DNA of 36,385 bases from Clostridium sp. UBA2485 (GCF_002341865.1 NZ_DDOV01000081.1:84239-120623), one strand, 5' to 3'. Counted from the first letter of the stretch, positions 17,632 through 25,564 are shown. The notes: generated by a model not told the origin, from the sequence alone. A program made the numbers and translations.

Positions 17632-20600
17632 ATGAACGAACCGATAATTAAGTCTAATGGATTAGACACTTCTCAAATATTAATTAAAAAAAGAGAAGAT
17701 GGGCAATACATTCAGATCAGTGAAGAAGTAAAAATAGTACATAATATTGCCATACTGACCGAAATTCCTAATTCATTTTATAAAGTTAAAATAAATGGAA
17801 TGTATGAAATAGATAAAAAATACTATAATCCTAATAAAATTACTGAAAACCAATACTGGGTTAATTATAATCTAGGATTGGTTTATTTCAATTCAGCAAA
17901 AGATAACCAGACATTAACAGTTGAATATCAAGGGACAGGAATTGTATTGTACCCAGCAAGTCGTATTTACACAAAGTATAAGGATAATATTGTGGAAACA
18001 CTACAAGTAGTAATTGATGCTGCAAAAGATAGCATTATAGCAATAGAAAAATTAGAGCCAGTTGTAAAGGATGCAGAACAATTATACACTCAATTGAATA
18101 CTGTGATTAAAGATGGTAAAGAACTAAACAATAAATTACTACAAGCGATTGAAGATGGGCGTATAAGATTTGATGAGCTAACTAAGTTATTAAAAGATAT
18201 AAATGCAAAAATACAAGAGCTAAGTACATTGATAAACAATGCTAATACTAGTAAGAGCAACTTAGAAAAGACAACAATTAATGCTAATAATAAAAAAGAT
18301 GAGTTAGAAATTGTTATTACCAATGCTACAAATATCAATGATACATTAGCAGGGAATGTGACAAGTGGAACAAACAAAATACAAGAAATTGATAATAAAG
18401 TTGAAGAAGTCAATAATAGGTTATCAGAAATTAACATTGAAGAAGAAAAAAGAATTGTTAATGAAAAGAGTAGAATTGAGGAAGAAACCAAAAGAGAAAG
18501 TGCTGAGAATGAAAGAATTGCCAATGAAAAAGTAAGACAGGAAGAACATAAAAATATTAAAAATACGGTTGATAATTTTAGTGTGCTTGAAGAATATAAC
18601 AATACTAAAAAATACATGAAATATAATAGAACCACATATGGTGGAAGCTCGTATGAGTGTCTTATAGACAATACAATTGGAATCTTACCTATTAATAAAA
18701 CGAACTGGACTTGTATAGCAATGAGAGGGGCTGACGGTGAAGGTTCAGGAGACATGCTGAAGGAAGTTTATGATACAGATGGTGATGGAGTAATTGATAC
18801 TGCAAAGACGGTTAATGGACATACAGTAGAGAGTAATGTACCGCCAAACGCTCATTTTACTGACACTATTTATGATGATTCAGAAATCAAAGAATTATTA
18901 AATAAAAAAGCTGATGTAGATGAAAATGGCAAGGTATTACTTGAACAATTGCCATCTATGGACTATATACCTAATGATGAAAAAGGAAAAACAGTCGCGA
19001 CCCTTGTGAATGGGAAAGTTCCATCTGACCAATTAGATTTAAAGGAATATGGAGCAGGAGATATGATGATGGCGGACTATGATTCAGACGGAGACGGAAT
19101 CGTAGATAATGCCAAGTTAGTTAATGGACATACAGTAGAATGTGATGTTCCTGCTGATGCGAAACTTACAGACACTATATATGTACACCCAGATACACAT
19201 AATGCGGATATGATAAAATACGCAAATGGTAAAAATGCTGAAGAAGTAAAAACTGATTTAGAATCTTCAATAAATGACAAAGCATCTATTGACCATAATC
19301 ATGATGAAGTGTATGCTACACTTAAAGATGGCAAAATACCAATAAAACAAATTCCTGATGGGGTAGGGTATAAATATGTTAGTTTGGAGTCATCTGTTAA
19401 ACTGGATAAGGAAACACAATTTATACCGATTAATATAGAACATTATAATATAGATGAAGATAGTATAGAGGTGCATTTAAATGGGTGGCTGCTAGAAAAA
19501 AACAAGTATTATCAAGTTGTAATGTTAGATGGAAAACCACAAATAAAAAATATTGATGCTACTATAAAATGGGAAAAAGATGATGACTTTCACTTTAAAC
19601 TTGGAAAAAATGTTGCATCGACAATTGGAAATATTGATGTCTCTTTAATACCTAATGATAGCATTCAAGAAGAAAAACTAGAAAAATCATTTGTAGACAA
19701 GGTAAAAAATAAAGTTGATAAAATAGAAGGTAAAGATTTATCTTCTAATGATTTTACAGATACGTATAAAGAGAAAATAGATGAGATTATTAAAAACATA
19801 GATAATGGAAATAGTGGAGGAGAAGCAACAGGAGTAGGACTTAAACAAATAGAACAAATTGGAGTGATAGGAAGTCCAGAAAATCCTAAAATAATCAGTA
19901 TTCCTATTAATACAGTAGATTTTAAAGTTCCAAGGGTAAATGTATTGAAGAATGAATTAGGAGAACAAAATATTATAGCCAAAAATGAATTTTCAAACAG
20001 TGATTTCAAAGAAGATGAAAACATAATCTTTGATGATAAGGTTCATTTAAAATTAGAACATGAGTTTAAATATAATATTATAGAAGATACCGAAGACTAT
20101 ACTAGATATAGCATAGTTGTTGATTTAGATAATTTCAGGATGATAGATAATATAGAGAATATTGAAGATGGAATTATAAAGAAGTTGGAACTTAAAGCAA
20201 TACCAAATGATACAATATTAACCCCAAAAAATGATATGGATTTAAGCCATGTAGAACGTATTGATTATTTTAAATTAAAGGCTAATGGGAGCAACATAAA
20301 GATAGTTTGTAGTGTAGATTCAGGGAAAACATGGAAAACCTTTAAATCAGAAAAATGGGACAATATAAATTTAAATTTAGAAGATATAAAAGAAAAAGGT
20401 ATGGCTATTGATTTATTCAATAGTATTAACGATGTGTTTTGGAATGATTTACTTACAACTAAGAAAATAAGGTTTGCTTATTTATTTAGTATGGATGATA
20501 TAAGTCAAATAGAAGAACTAGAAGACTTATCTATTAAATATGATGGACAAGGTAAATGGGTACAAGCTAAAGAAACTGATTTTGATGTCATATATGCTAG

Positions 20601-20658
20601 TAACACATTATTACAGGTTTATATAAAATTTGATGGTAATATAAAAATAAATTATTAA
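17632..20658 (+). CDS. Large tail fibre / baseplate fibre protein
   Basis: 1008 residues. The start is the ATG 7 bp after AAGGAGG; an earlier in-frame ATG at 17605 lies before the ribosome site. The N-terminal 110 residues are a compact beta domain (VYFNSAKDNQTLTVEYQGTG) likely to attach the fibre. A coiled coil follows at about 130-320. A module appears twice (about 374-415 and 477-518) with DTDGDGVIDTA or DSDGDGIVDNA and then VNGHTVE and TDTIY. The DxDxDGxxD loops (D381-D389, D484-D492) look calcium-binding. DHNHDEVYATL resembles the HxH metal motifs of fibre shafts. The C-terminal 250 residues contain VDSGKTWKTFKSEKW and may be the receptor-binding tip. No enzyme motif is visible. Confidence 0.78.
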   Translation: MNEPIIKSNGLDTSQILIKKREDGQYIQISEEVKIVHNIAILTEIPNSFYKVKINGMYEIDKKYYNPNKITENQYWVNYNLGLVYFNSAKDNQTLTVEYQGTGIVLYPASRIYTKYKDNIVETLQVVIDAAKDSIIAIEKLEPVVKDAEQLYTQLNTVIKDGKELNNKLLQAIEDGRIRFDELTKLLKDINAKIQELSTLINNANTSKSNLEKTTINANNKKDELEIVITNATNINDTLAGNVTSGTNKIQEIDNKVEEVNNRLSEINIEEEKRIVNEKSRIEEETKRESAENERIANEKVRQEEHKNIKNTVDNFSVLEEYNNTKKYMKYNRTTYGGSSYECLIDNTIGILPINKTNWTCIAMRGADGEGSGDMLKEVYDTDGDGVIDTAKTVNGHTVESNVPPNAHFTDTIYDDSEIKELLNKKADVDENGKVLLEQLPSMDYIPNDEKGKTVATLVNGKVPSDQLDLKEYGAGDMMMADYDSDGDGIVDNAKLVNGHTVECDVPADAKLTDTIYVHPDTHNADMIKYANGKNAEEVKTDLESSINDKASIDHNHDEVYATLKDGKIPIKQIPDGVGYKYVSLESSVKLDKETQFIPINIEHYNIDEDSIEVHLNGWLLEKNKYYQVVMLDGKPQIKNIDATIKWEKDDDFHFKLGKNVASTIGNIDVSLIPNDSIQEEKLEKSFVDKVKNKVDKIEGKDLSSNDFTDTYKEKIDEIIKNIDNGNSGGEATGVGLKQIEQIGVIGSPENPKIISIPINTVDFKVPRVNVLKNELGEQNIIAKNEFSNSDFKEDENIIFDDKVHLKLEHEFKYNIIEDTEDYTRYSIVVDLDNFRMIDNIENIEDGIIKKLELKAIPNDTILTPKNDMDLSHVERIDYFKLKANGSNIKIVCSVDSGKTWKTFKSEKWDNINLNLEDIKEKGMAIDLFNSINDVFWNDLLTTKKIRFAYLFSMDDISQIEELEDLSIKYDGQGKWVQAKETDFDVIYASNTLLQVYIKFDGNIKINY

Positions 20659-20693
20659 AACTTATTTTATTAATAATAAGGATGGTGAATTTT

Positions 20694-21599
20694 ATGGCAG
20701 AATTTTTAGGAGTGGTTGAGCTAGGTACTCTACATAAAGAGGGTGAAGAACTACCTCTTCCAATTAGACCTTGGGTTAGTGACAGTTCTCCTGGTAAGTT
20801 ATCAAATAGGGGACAAGGTAATGTACCACAATTCACGAGTTTAAAAGATATGAGTAAATGGATAATAGGAGATACGTCTTCTAAAGCAGAAAATAAATTA
20901 AAGTGGATAAAAATAAAAGATGGAAATAAAATTCTTTTTATATGTGATAGGGTAATATTAAATAGAATTACATGGGATAATCTCAATAATGAAGGATATG
21001 TGATAGGAAAAGAGATAACAATAGATGAAGTAAAATATAATTGCCGATTATTAACTGGAGGAAGTGTTCGCAGAAGTGGCTCAGATGGGTACTCAGGAGG
21101 GATATTACCCAATGAATATGACAGATTCATTGAAAATGCAGACAATATAAGTGGATTAACAAAACCAAATTCAAGTGATTTAGATAAGACCTTGGACTAT
21201 AATGATTTAGATGGAGAGCATAATCAATTATGGCATTGGTGGGGGAATTTTTCTTTGTGTCAAGAAGTATATAATACGTCTTGGCGTGTTTGTCGTGGTA
21301 ATAATTCTGCTATTTATTTCGATGTTTTTGGTTCGAGCTTTAGTGGTGATTACGTTGGCTGGCGTCCCGTTCTTGAAATTATTAAATATCAAAAATATTT
21401 AATAAAACAAAATAATCAATATTTTAGTATAAACCCTGAATTCTATGATAATGAAACAGGACAATATAAACCAGTTGATAAAAATTTTCAAGATAATGGA
21501 TTTGATAATATAGAGGACTTAACAAAAGAGGTTAATGGATTTAAACCAATTTCAAAGTTTAAAGGTAAAATAGAAATTTTAAAGCAAGATGAAAAATAG
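20694..21599 (+). CDS. Tail fibre-associated protein with a C-type-lectin-like, possibly hypervariable domain
   Basis: 301 residues. AAGGATGGTG places the start at the ATG at 20694; an ATG at 20682 sits within that site. Residues about 60-228 look like a C-type-lectin/FGE-like fold: KWIKIKDGNKILFICDR, CRLLTGG, GGILPNEYDRFI, then LWHWWGNFS, SWRVCRGNNSA and the ending GWRPVLEI. Domains ending in GFR or GWRPVLE are typical targets of diversity-generating retroelements in phage receptor-binding proteins. The nucleotide stretch coding for this end (21231-21377) has a base composition unlike the rest of the gene. About 70 polar residues follow the domain. It is probably a tail-tip adhesin. No reverse transcriptase is present in the window, so active variation is not shown. 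Confidence 0.68.
   Translation: MAEFLGVVELGTLHKEGEELPLPIRPWVSDSSPGKLSNRGQGNVPQFTSLKDMSKWIIGDTSSKAENKLKWIKIKDGNKILFICDRVILNRITWDNLNNEGYVIGKEITIDEVKYNCRLLTGGSVRRSGSDGYSGGILPNEYDRFIENADNISGLTKPNSSDLDKTLDYNDLDGEHNQLWHWWGNFSLCQEVYNTSWRVCRGNNSAIYFDVFGSSFSGDYVGWRPVLEIIKYQKYLIKQNNQYFSINPEFYDNETGQYKPVDKNFQDNGFDNIEDLTKEVNGFKPISKFKGKIEILKQDEK
21231..21377 (+). other. Candidate diversity-generating retroelement variable region
   Basis: In 21241-21360 only 22 of 120 bases are A and 53 are T, while the coding strand elsewhere is dominated by A. Of the codons in 21231-21377, about three quarters end in C or T (NNY), and Arg is written CGT or CGC-like rather than AGA. A relatively GC-rich stretch coding for GWRPVLE (21357-21377) ends it, where such systems have their initiation site. 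The cause is inferred. Confidence 0.5.
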
Positions 21600-21608
21600 C
21601 ATTTACAT

Positions 21609-21621
21609 AAAATATTAAATT
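21609..21621 (+). repeat. AAAAATATTAAAT intergenic motif, copy 7
   Basis: AAAATATTAAATT just before the AAAGAGGGTG ribosome site of the propeller gene. Confidence 0.6.
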
Positions 21622-21636
21622 AAAGAGGGTGATTGT

Positions 21637-23010
21637 ATGGCTACAAATTCAGCAATTCAGAATACAAAAATTATACCAGAGATAATAAAAAGCGTATCAG
21701 ACTTTGGTGGTTATATTGCTAACTTAAATGAATCTGTTGATATTGTTAAGAGTGATTTGGAAAAGACCAATGATGGTGTAAGTAATGTTAAAAGTGAATT
21801 AGATAAGACTGTTGAAAATATAAATACAATGGCAAAGAAAGATGGTACATTGCAATCAAATTTAAATTCTGAAAAACTTAATGGTAAAACTGCGACAAGC
21901 ACTCCTGCAACTACAGAAAAGAATGATATCATAGGAATGGTAAATGAGGTTTTTCAATCTGGCGTTGATGCTAAAAGCAAAGTAGTGACAGCAGTTAACG
22001 CCAAAGGTGGAAGTGTTACTACTAATAGTACATGGGATCAAGTTTCTACGGCTATAAAGAATATAAAATCTGGGTATGGTTCTGGTGACATTATACGAGG
22101 TGACAAGGCACAGGTGACATTAGAGAAGATATGGGAGTTCACAGGTCATAGTGGGAGCGTAAATACATTAGAAATGGCTTGGGATGGAGGTATCTATACC
22201 GGTAGTGCTGATAAAACAGTAAGATATATAGATTCCGATGGTAATGAAAAATGGAAATATACTGGACACACTGGAGCAATACGAGTATTGACAGCATCAT
22301 CTAATGGGGGATCGATTTATACAGGTGGGGATGATGGAACAATAAGGAAATTGGATCATATGGGAAAAGAACAATGGAAGTTCACAGGTCATAGTGGATC
22401 AGTGCGTTCTTTATTGGCGGATAGAAATGGATGGTATCTGTATTCAGGGGGAACAGATGGTACATTAAGAAAAATAAGTATTAGTAACGGTACAGAGGTG
22501 TGGAGAAGGTCATTAGGTGGCACAGTGAATGCGATAGTTTTCAATGGGATGCGAAACTTTTCAGCAGATGTAATGACCGTTTCCACAAGTAGGCAAAGAT
22601 ACGATTTCTATGATGAAGATGGTAATGAGGTAGGAGGAAGTGGTGGTAGTGATGATATAGGGGTTATAAATGCACTTACTCACTCAAGTATTGATGAAAA
22701 AATTACATATATGGCTGGCTCTAAAGGAAGAATTTCTAGAGAGTCAGCAGATGGCGGCTCATCCACATGGTATACAGAACATAGTGGTTCTATCAATATG
22801 ATAATAGCAACAGATACTGGAGTCTATACTGGTGGTGCAGACAAGAAAGTGATAAAGACAGATCATGGTGGAGGGGAGATATGGACATTTGACAATGCTT
22901 ATACTATAAATGCTTTAGCAGCTCATAGTGGTGCAAGTGCAAAACGGTTTGTTGCTATTGCATCAGGTTCAACCGTAAAATTGATGGTAGAAAGTTATAA
23001 AATATTGTAG
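21637..23010 (+). CDS. Tail protein with C-terminal seven-repeat beta-propeller
   Basis: 457 residues. The N-terminal 145 form a coiled coil (VDIVKSDLEKTNDGVSNV) and a small tail-type module (NAKGGSVTTNSTWDQVSTAI). The rest is seven repeats of about 40 residues. The first three are clearest: WEFTGHSGSVNTL..IYTGSADKTVRYID, WKYTGHTGAIRVL..IYTGGDDGTIRKLD and WKFTGHSGSVRSL..LYSGGTDGTLRKI. Later ones diverge (WRRSLGGTVNAI, WYTEHSGSINMI, WTFDNAYTINAL). The GH and final W/D positions resemble WD40 or PQQ-type propellers. Such a disc could bind a wall glycan or a host protein. The gene is richer in G than its neighbours, which hints at separate origin. It ends the tail operon. Confidence 0.72.
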   Translation: MATNSAIQNTKIIPEIIKSVSDFGGYIANLNESVDIVKSDLEKTNDGVSNVKSELDKTVENINTMAKKDGTLQSNLNSEKLNGKTATSTPATTEKNDIIGMVNEVFQSGVDAKSKVVTAVNAKGGSVTTNSTWDQVSTAIKNIKSGYGSGDIIRGDKAQVTLEKIWEFTGHSGSVNTLEMAWDGGIYTGSADKTVRYIDSDGNEKWKYTGHTGAIRVLTASSNGGSIYTGGDDGTIRKLDHMGKEQWKFTGHSGSVRSLLADRNGWYLYSGGTDGTLRKISISNGTEVWRRSLGGTVNAIVFNGMRNFSADVMTVSTSRQRYDFYDEDGNEVGGSGGSDDIGVINALTHSSIDEKITYMAGSKGRISRESADGGSSTWYTEHSGSINMIIATDTGVYTGGADKKVIKTDHGGGEIWTFDNAYTINALAAHSGASAKRFVAIASGSTVKLMVESYKIL

Positions 23011-23225
23011 TAATATCGTTTTTATAAAATGTGAATTCTAATCAAAGATGTAGGGTTAAAAAGTCTTAATTTATAAGGACTTTATGACACCTGCTTTTTA
23101 TTTTGTGAAAACATTTGGAAGGTGTGATGAAACATATGAGGGATTGTTGAGCTAGTTAATGGATAAGTAAATAAATAATATCTTTTTATAAAGGAAGTGT
23201 TTTAATTAGAAGCTGGAGGTGTAAT
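23011..23225 (+). other. 215-bp gene-free stretch with hairpins between tail and lysis genes
   Basis: No frame longer than a few codons is open with a ribosome site. An 8-bp hairpin joins AAAGTCTT (23060-23067) to AGGACTTT (23076-23083), and ACACCT (23087-23092) can pair with AGGTGT (23120-23125) around a loop with a T-rich run. It may be an end region for tail transcripts or a lysis-gene leader. It matches no RNA family I recognise. Confidence 0.35.
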
Positions 23226-23450
23226 ATGGAACAAGAAATAGTAAAAGTAGCAATTAGTCAGGGATTAGGATACGCATTGTTCGTATTCTTATTAATTTAT
23301 GTTCTCAAGACTACACAGGACAGAGAGAATCGTTTAAATCAAACAATAGAAAAAAATCAATCAATTATACAGAATCTGACAGAAAATAATAACAAAATTT
23401 CTAAAGTAGAAAAAGACGTAGAAGAAATTAAAATTATATTAAAGAAATAA
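23226..23450 (+). CDS. BhlA/UviB-type holin-like protein
   Basis: 74 residues: a short N-terminus, one membrane helix (GYALFVFLLIYVLK) and a charged coiled-coil tail with repeated N/E/K (ENRLNQTIEKNQSIIQNL). Size, single helix and hydrophilic tail match the BhlA/UviB family of holin-like proteins found beside phage endolysins and bacteriocins. It would form membrane lesions or help the second holin. GGAGGTG lies before the ATG. The next gene starts 16 bp after its stop. Confidence 0.82.
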   Translation: MEQEIVKVAISQGLGYALFVFLLIYVLKTTQDRENRLNQTIEKNQSIIQNLTENNNKISKVEKDVEEIKIILKK

Positions 23451-23466
23451 TAGGAGGTACTTGTAC

Positions 23467-23739
23467 ATGGAAATTATGGATTTTATAATTGAACAAGCAT
23501 TGATATTAATACCAGCATTATATATTTTGGGCATGATGCTGAAAAACACTGAGAAAATTGAGGATTGGTTAATCCCTTGGATACTTTTAATTGTTGGAGT
23601 AATTGGTGCTATAGCTATAATGGGTTTTAACGTTAATGCTATTATTCAAGGTGTGCTAGTAGTAGGGGCTACTGTTTATAGTAATCAGTTATTTAAACAA
23701 TCCACTAAGAAGAAAGTAGAGGACAAACCATTAGATTAG
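23467..23739 (+). CDS. Phage holin (superfamily V / Phage_holin_5_2-like)
   Basis: 90 residues with membrane segments ALILIPALYILGMML and WILLIVGVIGAIAIMGF, then IIQGVLVVGATVYSNQLFKQ and a Lys-rich tail. This pattern, particularly 'iiQGvLvtGatVYtNQl.KQ', is that of the clostridial phage holin family I know as holin_5_2. The AGGAGG at 23452-23457 suits the ATG at 23467; the TTG at 23461 is too close. Together with the preceding BhlA-like protein and the endolysin it forms the lysis cassette. Confidence 0.8.
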   Translation: MEIMDFIIEQALILIPALYILGMMLKNTEKIEDWLIPWILLIVGVIGAIAIMGFNVNAIIQGVLVVGATVYSNQLFKQSTKKKVEDKPLD

Positions 23740-23748
23740 AAATTATAA

Positions 23749-23778
23749 AAGGTGTATTAATAATGTTTAGTACACCTT
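23749..23778 (+). terminator. Hairpin between holin and endolysin genes
   Basis: AAGGTGTA pairs with TACACCTT around a 14-nt loop. The following tract is TTAAATTT, so termination would be weak; it may stabilise or process the mRNA. Confidence 0.4.
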
Positions 23779-23784
23779 AAATTT

Positions 23785-23797
23785 AAAATATTAAAAT
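23785..23797 (+). repeat. AAAAATATTAAAT intergenic motif, copy 8
   Basis: AAAATATTAAAAT between the hairpin and the AAAGGAGA ribosome site of the endolysin. Confidence 0.5.
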
Positions 23798-23825
23798 ATA
23801 TTATACAGTGAAAGGAGACAGATAT

Positions 23826-24611
23826 ATGAAAATAGCAGTAAGAGGTGGTCATAATTATTCAGTTCCAGGAGCAGTTGCACTATTGAACGAAGTTGTGGAA
23901 GATAGAAAAGTTAAAGATGTAGTAATTAAGTATCTAAGGAAAGAAGGTCATGAAGTGCTAGATGTTACAGCTCCAGATAGCTATAATACTATAAACTCAG
24001 ACTTATCTTATGGAGTTGACAAGGCTAATAAATGGAAAGCAGATTTATTTATTTCAATCCATTTTAATAAAGCTTACGATAGCCATAATGGTAAAATTGG
24101 TGCTGAAACTTGGGTGTATCCTAATAGTTCATCTTCTAGAATGTATGGTCAACGAATTGCTGACAAATTAGCTGGGCTGGGATTTGTTGACAATATTAAA
24201 AAGCCAAGAGGTGTCAAATATAGTGGAAGTTTATATGAATTAAATAGTACAGCTATGGACGCTGTTATTGTAGAAACTTGTTTTGTAGAAGCTGCAGGAG
24301 ATGTAGCATTATATAAAAAGCTTGGAGTAGATGTAATAGGGAAAAGCATAGCAGAAGGGATTCATGGAAGTTCTATAACGAGTGATAAACCAATAAATAA
24401 GGAGGAATTTGATATGGAGAAAATAGTTTTATATGCTGGGGATGCAGATATATTTGCATCTGTTTTAGTAGCACAGAAATACCAATGTGCATTAATGAAA
24501 GCAAGTGATTATGAAGCTAAAAATATAAAAGCAAAAGAAGTGATAAGAATAGGTGGTAAGCCTAATACAAATAGATATGACAGTTTAAAAGAAGCTGCTA
24601 AATTAGTGTAA
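23826..24611 (+). CDS. Endolysin, N-acetylmuramoyl-L-alanine amidase of CD27L/CTP1L type
   Basis: 261 residues. Residues 1-180 are an Amidase_3 domain: His9 in RGGHNYS, Glu25 in VVEDRKV and His79 in FISIHFN as zinc ligands, and catalytic Glu150 in VIVETCF. It cuts the bond between N-acetylmuramic acid and L-alanine. After a linker, residues 197-261 (IVLYAGDADIFASVLVAQKY, ending RIGGKPNTNRYDSLKEAAK) are the wall-binding domain seen in CD27L/CTP1L endolysins of clostridial phages. There is no signal peptide, consistent with holin-dependent export. The start is the ATG 7 bp after AAAGGAGA; a GTG at 23808 lies upstream of that site. A strong ribosome site and ATG within the gene predict a second, shorter product. 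Confidence 0.93.
   Translation: MKIAVRGGHNYSVPGAVALLNEVVEDRKVKDVVIKYLRKEGHEVLDVTAPDSYNTINSDLSYGVDKANKWKADLFISIHFNKAYDSHNGKIGAETWVYPNSSSSRMYGQRIADKLAGLGFVDNIKKPRGVKYSGSLYELNSTAMDAVIVETCFVEAAGDVALYKKLGVDVIGKSIAEGIHGSSITSDKPINKEEFDMEKIVLYAGDADIFASVLVAQKYQCALMKASDYEAKNIKAKEVIRIGGKPNTNRYDSLKEAAKLV
24399..24416 (+). promoter_or_regulatory. Internal ribosome site and start codon in the endolysin gene
   Basis: AAGGAGG at 24399-24405 is followed 8 bp later by an in-frame ATG at 24414 (residue 197). Translation here gives the 65-residue wall-binding domain alone. In CTP1L a secondary product made this way assembles with the full-length enzyme and affects its activity. Confidence 0.78.
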
Positions 24612-24640
24612 TTATGAGAATTAAAGAATATAATAGATTA

Positions 24641-24678
24641 CATAATCAAAATTATGGTTATCTAAATTTAATGTAAAC
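24641..24678 (+). promoter_or_regulatory. Operator-like repeated element, copy 1
   Basis: It contains TAATCAAAATTATGGTTA (24643-24660, near-palindrome), CTAAATT and ATGTAAAC. About 32 of 38 positions match the element at 30231-30269 on the - strand. It lies 35 bp before the start of the next gene. Confidence 0.5.
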
Positions 24679-24713
24679 CAAACTACAAAAGTATAAAACA
24701 AGGGAGGGTTTCT

Positions 24714-24965
24714 ATGCGAGCAGAAGTCATTTATGATCCTTTTTTAACTATAGATAACAAACAAACAATAAGTAAAATAACAATCGATATTTCTGATAGA
24801 CATCAATTAGTTCTATCTTATTTAGATTCAGCAAAGGCAAATAATAAACTATGCGAAATAAAAATGATAGATAAATTGGGGTTGTGTGAAATATCAGAAA
24901 CTATAGACAAAGAAAATTTTAGAGAGCTAATACAATTGGTAACGTCAATGTATCGTCAACTTTAG
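24714..24965 (+). CDS. Small hypothetical phage protein (83 aa)
   Basis: It follows AGGGAGGG at a good distance. The protein begins MRAEVIYDPFLTIDNKQTIS and alternates strands and helices, with no membrane segment or catalytic motif. It is the first gene after the repeated operator-like element and may be controlled by it. The family is not recognised. It sits where lysogenic-conversion or control genes often lie, after the lysis cassette. Confidence 0.55.
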   Translation: MRAEVIYDPFLTIDNKQTISKITIDISDRHQLVLSYLDSAKANNKLCEIKMIDKLGLCEISETIDKENFRELIQLVTSMYRQL

Positions 24966-24967
24966 AT

Positions 24968-24980
24968 AAAAATATTAAAA
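24968..24980 (+). repeat. AAAAATATTAAAT intergenic motif, copy 9
   Basis: AAAAATATTAAAA, 2 bp after the preceding stop codon and just before CGAAGGGAG. Confidence 0.6.
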
Positions 24981-24998
24981 ACGAAGGGAGAAAATTGT

Positions 24999-25463
24999 AT
25001 GCAATTAAAAATAGAAAGAGACGTTAAAAATAATAGATTTGAAACCATAATATCATTTGAGAATTATGGTGGTACTGACATTACTGCAGAAGATGAAAAA
25101 GAATTATTAGAAAATTATCCATGCATGATAAGTTACAAAGATTTAACTTTTAGTGGCAAGTTTAATATCAAGGATAAAGAAGTGGTATTAGATGAATCTG
25201 ATAATGGAGAAACTGTAACTTTAACTGTCATGGACAAAGTATTCCCATTGACGGAAAACTTTCAAGCAAAATATGAAATTAATATTAAAGATATATTAGA
25301 TAGCGAACTGCAAACGAAATTAAATACAAAAGAATTAATTTGTCAAGCTAAAATTTTATTGTTTGAAGAAAAGATAGTTGAAAAGATTAAAGAATTAATT
25401 GTTGACTTGAAAGCTAAAGATAATAATTTTGAGAAGGCTTCACCTATCCATATAACAATATAA
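24999..25463 (+). CDS. Hypothetical phage protein (154 aa)
   Basis: An acidic soluble protein whose first half is beta-rich (FETIISFENYGGTDITAEDE, then LTFSGKFNIKDKEVVLDE) and second half helical. No signal peptide, cysteine motif or active site is apparent. It is cotranscribed with the preceding gene, separated by one copy of the AT motif, and its stop overlaps a run of three 10-bp repeats. Function unknown. Confidence 0.6.
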   Translation: MQLKIERDVKNNRFETIISFENYGGTDITAEDEKELLENYPCMISYKDLTFSGKFNIKDKEVVLDESDNGETVTLTVMDKVFPLTENFQAKYEINIKDILDSELQTKLNTKELICQAKILLFEEKIVEKIKELIVDLKAKDNNFEKASPIHITI

Positions 25464-25491
25464 AGTAATACAAAGTAATATAAAGTAATAC
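25462..25491 (+). repeat. Three tandem 10-bp repeats (AAAGTAATAC)
   Basis: AAAGTAATAC, AAAGTAATAT, AAAGTAATAC follow one another exactly. The period is one DNA turn. They start in the stop codon of the upstream gene and lie about 75 bp before the next start. Confidence 0.7.
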
Positions 25492-25564
25492 TAGGAAAAA
25501 AGAGGATTTTAAGGTTATATTGTCGAAATGTTCTTCTATAAGTAATTGGATAGGAGAGGAAATT

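Noticed and set aside
18090..18755. A 221-codon open frame on the - strand inside the large fibre gene
   Set aside because: It mirrors the coiled-coil coding sequence, has Ser/Leu-rich shadow composition and no ribosome site.
20597..21145. A 182-codon open frame on the - strand across the fibre-protein start
   Set aside because: It opposes a well-supported + strand gene and has no ribosome site or family pattern.
21211..21402. A 63-codon + strand frame within the C-type-lectin-like region
   Set aside because: It results from the A-poor, T-rich composition there, which removes stop codons in other frames; no ribosome site.
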